From NCBI GenBank assembly GCA_024811115.1, contig JAKOGH010000446.1, forward strand, positions 62,001 through 126,000: a stretch of 64,000 bases of DNA, written 5' to 3'. Origin of the DNA: Terana coerulea. Taxonomy: Eukaryota; Basidiomycota; Agaricomycetes; Polyporales; Phanerochaetaceae. The translations under genes and the position numbers were made by a program. Under the pieces are notes generated by a model that saw only the letters and a program-made list of their open reading frames with translations, was not told where the DNA came from and ran no database searches. Numbering within the stretch: the first letter of the stretch is position 1; every line of letters begins with the position of its first letter. This document shows positions 59,213-64,000 of this stretch, in pieces.

Positions 59213-60600
59213 CGTGAGGGAACGCGGGGTTTCAGGCTTACAGCGAGAACTTATCTCAGCTTCGTTTTTGTAGTCCGTGGCCATCCGCACAGCGATTCAG
59301 GCATCGGAATATCAGTGGAGGCACGCGGCATTCAGTGGATACTTAGATATATTGCGGTGATACATGCAAACTACCGGCCAAGGAGCGGAACGGTTCTCAG
59401 AAATCTGGTACGTCCCCAGAGACTTGCTGGAATATCCGCCCTGGGAAACTCGCACCTCTTCAACGCTCAAATTCTCATCGAAGCAGTGGCGCTGTGGTGT
59501 CGTGTGAACGGAAGTCGGCCCAGCAGATCGATGACGGCGAGGATGTGAGAAGGCTGTGCAGCGCTCTCGTCTTCTGTCATCTAGGACTGGTTCCACGATG
59601 CAGAATACGTCCCTCTGCAAGCGGACACGGCAGACCAAAAAATCCGGTCATGTCAGTGCCCTTGCTGAGCAAAACGATGTTGGATAGTACGAGTAATGAG
59701 GTGCGAACGACTGTGCGTACCTCCTCTGCTTTGTGTTGCTGGCTTCTCATGTCCTGCTCGCCGCAGTCTGGTAAGAGAACCTGACACCAAATTGGGGACA
59801 GATGCGAAGTGAAGACATGGACGGATGCCTGGAGTGTTCGATTTGATGTACCTCAAACGTCTCGGCCCAAGCGTCGGTCCGAAATCCGCCCGGGCCCCGA
59901 ACAGTGGAGTCCGTGCTGGGAAACTTCCTCAAAGATGTGTTCGCTGTGTGTCCTTTTCATATGGTCATCTGCGTACAGTGCGAACACTTGGACTAATCTT
60001 GCGAGTAACTTTGATTAGGATACGGTAGCGGCGGAGTGAAGTATGACGCTAACGGGCATCATACAAGGTTTGGATGGGGCCTAGACACAATTCGTCACTG
60101 AAAAGGCAAGTTAAATCATGGTATCTGCTTTGTACACATACTTTACTAAGAATCCCGAACCCAGAGCGTTTCGTGTGATTTTACGCGGGGTATGTACTTG
60201 GACATGCCTATCCAACTGCACAGCCCGAGTCACAACGGCAGTTCATCAGCAAAGTTGCATTGGCGCTGAGCGGTACTGACAAGTACTGATGAAGCCATCT
60301 CAGCGCGCTTCAGTCCCTTCAGTGCCGTCAGCGCCTGCCAGTCTCAGTAGTCATTTTGAGCGCTCTCAGACGTTTTTGACCCCTCTTACATCCAACTCTT
60401 GCAGCAAAGCTTCGGTGAGTAAACCATCATCATTCAAGTCCAGCATAGTATATGAAACAAGAGGAACTAAGAAAATACAAAATCTAGTAAAAGTCCGGCT
60501 TCAGCAGGGCTTGAACTTCGGTTCCAAACCGTTCGTCAGTGCTCTCAGTGCTTGTCAGCGCTCATCAGTCGTCAGCGCTTGTACGTTTTGCTGATGTTAA
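59213..60600. other. Intergenic with TCAGYGC-rich segments
   Basis: Up to about 60230 no feature is recognisable. At 60265-60370 and 60530-60590 there are dense degenerate TCAG(C/T)GC words bordering an AT-rich centre, which suggests a small degraded element. No P450 exon is found. Confidence 0.4.
60265..60592. repeat. Element bordered by degenerate TCAGYGC words
   Basis: Left block: many copies such as TCAGCGC, TCAGTGC and TCAGCGCC from 60265 to 60370. Right block: CGTCAGTGCTCTCAGTGCTTG and GTCAGCGC copies from 60530 to 60592. The centre is AT-rich. Word number and borders are approximate. It resembles a small non-autonomous element with subterminal repeats. Confidence 0.4.
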
Positions 60601-60818
60601 AGGTTGGATTCTTCGCTGACGTCAATGCATAGTTTGCACCAGCAGGTTTTAGGGGGCCCATTCGAGGTAGCTTCTACGTATGTATGCGCGCTGATGTGTA
60701 TATTTCGATGCGTGAGCCTTCATTGTACAGTAATAGCGGCAGTCTGGGTGGAAAGGTGGTGTTGGAATTGAAGCGACAAATAAAGGCGCCTGGCCGGCGG
60801 GTTCGTCCGGCGAGGAAC

Positions 60819-60840
60819 CGTTGTGGCGCGGCGACAGCCG
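60819..60840 (-). repeat. Dispersed 22-nt motif, copy 3
   Basis: The complement reads CGGCTGTCGCC followed by GCGCCACAACG and differs from copies 1 and 2 at two positions. It sits in a GC-rich block (60785-60915) unlike the neighbouring AT-rich DNA. Confidence 0.45.
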
Positions 60841-61060
60841 AAGGACCGGCTTAGGCGTCTATATCTAGTTTGGTGGGTCGACGCCTGTTGAGTGACGCGG
60901 CCGACAACGAAGACGAAGTTCGGACCTCGGCAGGAAGTAGAGCGAAAAAATGAAGTCAAGATCGTTTGTACAAAGCGACTACTTCAAGTCAAGAAAGTAG
61001 ACGCACATGTTGGTTCCCCCACTCAGATACCGGCGTGTCATTCTCTCTAGATGATCTGCA

Positions 61061-61344
61061 GCTACGGTTGCCGAGCAGGGTCAGGCTTATTGCACGAGTT
61101 CGAGTCCGAAGATCAAGCGCTTGATGCGAGTTTGATGGCGCATCACACCGCCTCCGAAAACTAGAATCAGTGAATTTCGCCATTCTGCGTGTATCAGTGT
61201 ACATTATCGCCTTCATAGAGCTGGAAATGATATCTTCTGAGAGGCTAGGAGGTATATAAGGTACTGGGGGCACGAAACATGAGACCGGCGCTTGGGCGCT
61301 TACTTCTCGGACTTGTCCGAGTGAGCCACTACGCCTCCTAATTT
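61061..61344 (-). repeat. 284-bp inverted duplication, left (empty-site) arm
   Basis: Read on the minus strand it matches 62282-62565 with no difference that I could find by eye. It holds a TATATAAGG and no known gene. The 24 bp beyond its inner end also match the complement of 61651-61674, so this arm has the sequence that is interrupted by the MITE in the other arm. Confidence 0.85.
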
Positions 61345-61650
61345 GGCAATTTCTTGATGAGCACCAGGTCAACTGGGAAGCACAAGCTATGACAAGAATA
61401 GTGCTGAAGTCCATTAACTTGGCTGATGCATGGCTATGAGTACATCTTGCTATCGCTGACTATACGAAGAAAATAGATGCGTGTGCTATAGCACTTAGCG
61501 CCGAGTGGTTAATACGGTTACTGGCGCTTTTCATTTTTTATCACATCTTTATTATTGTGAAATAACTGGATCAATTGAATGAGAAGCAAGATAGCAGACT
61601 GACTGTGTTAAGCACCCACATCCTGCTGGCAATTCGCCTTGCTTTGGTAT

Positions 61651-61674
61651 TCATCAAGAAATTGCCAAATTAGG
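61651..61674 (+). repeat. Separated end of the right inverted arm
   Basis: 24 bp that are the exact complement of 61337-61360. In the left arm this piece is continuous with the rest of the duplication; here it is parted from it by the 607-bp element. It ends in the target-site copy AAATTAGG (61667-61674). Confidence 0.8.
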
Positions 61675-62281
61675 GAGAACGTCCGGACGGCTGGGAGGTT
61701 TGTTCGGCGAACACGTTCGGAACATGTTCGCGAACAAGGGTGACGAACGTCACGGTGGCTGTCACAGTGACCTATTGTCGTGACAAAGGCTTTTCAAGGC
61801 CAATGACCAGGCGTTCACTCGCTTTAAATTTATTCCCCGGTAAGTAATGTTCTATAGACCATAGTAGTCAGTTAGTTGCAGACTCATTTATCCTCGATAT
61901 AGCGGGCCCACGCCTTGAGATGTTAATCACTCCGGCGGTCTACCTCGCAGTGATTGTGGCCCTTCAAGCTTCAAGTTGAGCACTAGCGCGAGGGGCCACT
62001 TCGCGATTCTAGGCACAGTACGCTACGGTGAAGAGCTGAGTTGTAGTCAGTAAGTTTTGCGGCTTAAGCGCTTGGCGTAGCAATGAACGTCGAGGTTCGC
62101 CGCGCCCGAGGGAACTTGGAGGCCACGCTAAACTGTACGCGACTGCTCAAGGTAGCCAACCAAAGGTGGGTCACGCACGACAACTGTCATCGTCACGCCT
62201 GGCCCCAGATTGGGGCAGCCGTTCGCGAACACGTTCGGAACATGTTCCGCGAACGGGAGCTCCAGCCGGCCGGACTTTCTG
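61675..62281. mobile_element. hAT-like MITE, 607 bp
   Basis: Non-autonomous DNA element. The ends are imperfect inverted repeats of about 60 bp: the left begins GAGAACGTCCGGACGGCTGG, and the complement of the right begins CAGAAAGTCCGGCCGGCTGG. Both then run into palindromic words (GTTCGCGAAC, GAACACGTTC). It is flanked by the 8-bp direct repeat AAATTAGG at 61667-61674 and 62282-62289. An 8-bp target duplication and a CAG-type terminus are typical of hAT elements. It encodes no transposase. The insertion is confirmed by the uninterrupted counterpart at 61321-61362. Confidence 0.82.
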
Positions 62282-62565
62282 AAATTAGGAGGCGTAGTGG
62301 CTCACTCGGACAAGTCCGAGAAGTAAGCGCCCAAGCGCCGGTCTCATGTTTCGTGCCCCCAGTACCTTATATACCTCCTAGCCTCTCAGAAGATATCATT
62401 TCCAGCTCTATGAAGGCGATAATGTACACTGATACACGCAGAATGGCGAAATTCACTGATTCTAGTTTTCGGAGGCGGTGTGATGCGCCATCAAACTCGC
62501 ATCAAGCGCTTGATCTTCGGACTCGAACTCGTGCAATAAGCCTGACCCTGCTCGGCAACCGTAGC
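62282..62565 (+). repeat. 284-bp inverted duplication, right arm
   Basis: Inverted copy of 61061-61344. It starts with the second target-site copy AAATTAGG of the MITE and ends where the two arms diverge (GTAGC then AGCAC, against TGCAG in the other arm). Confidence 0.85.
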
Positions 62566-62658
62566 AGCACTGGCAGCTCATGCACGCTTTCATCGCCAAA
62601 TCATGCAGTAAATACAGGATAATGGTACTACAGAGCAATTTCGTGACATTCAAGAAAC

Positions 62659-64000
62659 TCAGTCAGCGACAGAGATGGCACGTATGAGCTGGGCTGCAGC
62701 TTCAGAACGAGGCTTAAACACCGCTCTAAACGGAAAGGGGTGGCTGTAGAAAGTGGGAATCATCAAAGACTGTTCTCCGATACCAGAACAATAAGGAGCT
62801 TACCTATTCAAGCCACCTGTATACTCTTCTGAGGGTTTAATCACATTCCCTTCATCGTCCACCGGCTTTTCGACGCTAAATACCGCAAGCACGCTCGCTA
62901 TAGTGATCCACAACGAGTCCATCGCAAAGTGTCGGCCTGGGCAGATCCTTCGACCAAACCCAAACGATTCAGTCGGATCAGGAGCAGCCTTGTCAAGCGT
63001 GCCTTCGACTGTCAAAAACCTGGTAGGGTCAAAGACATCTGGGTGCTTGTAACGGTTCTCGTCTTGCAAGATAGCCCTGCCACAGTGTCGTCAAACCAAG
63101 CTTCTACCAAGGCTCCGAGTCAGTACAAGACCTCACCATATATTCTCTACAATGATGCTGCCCGCGGGGATATGATACCCATTGTAGGAGTCGGCGGCCA
63201 CGCTGGTAGATTTGTGTGGAAGGCCTGAAACTTGGTCAGCATAACTGCTTCCCAGCTGTGAATTAGAATGTTCCTTACCAGTAGGCGCAGGAGGTCGCCA
63301 CCTGGGCACACATGTAAGGAGATTTTAGCTGGAAACATGCACTGGGCCTCAATACGTACCTCAACACTTCCTTTCCAATTGCCGTAATGAAAGGAAGCGA
63401 AGACTTATCAGAAAATTCAGGCAGTCGGCCTGGCCCAACAACCCGGTCCAGTTCTTCATGAGCACGGTGCTGCATTGAGGGATACAGAAGCATCGCAAGA
63501 ATGAATTAGGACATAGCGGACACAGACTAGAGGAGCTAAAGATCTTAATTCTTGAGATGATATCAATATTCCTTACCGTATCAGCACCCGCTAAATGATA
63601 GTTTAAATGGATAAGTATATTGAGTCGGATTTAACAGTGCAACGTATACCTGCATAGGCCGTACCAACGCCCCACATCACCGTCGACTCATAATCTATCT
63701 TGTTCATGCTGTCAAAGCTCTTGGGAGGATTTGCCAATGCAGACGCCGCTATCGAAGCCGTCGCGCATTCGCCGGCCTGATGCACAAAGCAAATGAGAGT
63801 CGTTGCATAGCAAGAATCGAGCAAGAATGTGAAACTCACGAGGGTGGCTTTCACCGCGTTAAACGGGCGCTCGAACATCTCGTCTACCGTCAACCGACGC
63901 TCTGCTGCTTGATGCTTGAACTTGGCCCCGGGAAGCCATGCTGGGAAATGTTTCACTGCAAACATGCAGAAACGTATGAGGTTTGGATAGACTCCTCCGA
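62659..64000 (-). CDS. P450-12, cytochrome P450 monooxygenase (partial)
   Basis: The 5' part lies beyond the window. Visible exons in order: [35 protein letters not shown]-helix [26 protein letters not shown]-helix [38 protein letters not shown], heme loop [32 protein letters not shown], and the last exon [20 protein letters not shown] ending ISVAD with the stop at 62659-62661. An in-frame TAA (complement of 63506-63508) sits right before FILAMLLYP, where relatives have Thr, in the helix-I exon; one base change from TCA or ACA-type codons would produce it. The gene may be dead, or the base wrong. It is closest to P450-5, with a shared [13 protein letters not shown] tail. Confidence 0.82.

Noticed and set aside
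61485..61530. GCGCCGAGTGGTTAATACGG resembles the D-arm/A box of a tRNA-Ser or tRNA-Leu.
   Set aside because: The acceptor and anticodon stems do not form and no good B box follows, so neither a tRNA nor a SINE can be supported.
9886..64000. A secondary-metabolite biosynthetic cluster.
   Set aside because: No polyketide synthase, peptide synthetase, terpene synthase, prenyltransferase, methyltransferase or pathway transcription factor is found among the P450s. The intervening genes are housekeeping.

Overview
The window is nuclear DNA of a filamentous basidiomycete, most likely a wood-decay Agaricomycete. The reasons are very intron-dense genes with introns of about 50-60 nt, several exons of 10-30 nt, moderately high GC in coding DNA, and a large local expansion of one cytochrome P450 group. 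The species cannot be named from the sequence alone.

Layout. 0.2-9.6 kb: an FAD-dependent phenol-hydroxylase-type monooxygenase (minus), a Ydj1-type DnaJ co-chaperone (plus), a C2orf76/UPF0538 homologue (minus) and a GH3 beta-glucosidase with a PA14 insert (plus). 9.9-37.9 kb: eight P450 loci, all on plus (called P450-1 to P450-8), separated by 0.5-4 kb of intergenic DNA holding P450 debris, short repeats and one small TATA-driven gene. 38.2-50.6 kb: a block of ordinary cellular genes, namely an unknown Ser/Pro-rich protein, a bestrophin-like channel, the complex I 24-kDa subunit, GSK-3 kinase and a Met30/SconB F-box WD40 protein. 50.8-64 kb: four more P450 loci, all on minus (P450-9 to P450-12, the last cut by the window edge). 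A repeat-rich stretch at 59.2-62.6 kb contains a 284-bp inverted duplication and a 607-bp hAT-like MITE.

All twelve P450s share one exon layout and belong to one group resembling O-methylsterigmatocystin oxidoreductase (CYP64-like). They fall into at least three subtypes, and the order of subtypes in the minus array partly mirrors the order in the plus array. No polyketide synthase, NRPS or terpene synthase lies nearby, so this looks like a tandemly amplified oxidation or detoxification array rather than a biosynthetic cluster. The FAD monooxygenase and GH3 enzyme at the left end would fit a wood-decay lifestyle, but no joint pathway can be shown.

Caution on frame. Single- or two-base indels interrupt several genes. 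Two fall in C runs of GSK-3 and one in Met30, both highly conserved genes, so part of the apparent gene decay is probably sequencing or assembly error. P450-1 (5' truncated) and P450-6 (three indels plus a deletion) are the best candidates for real pseudogenes.
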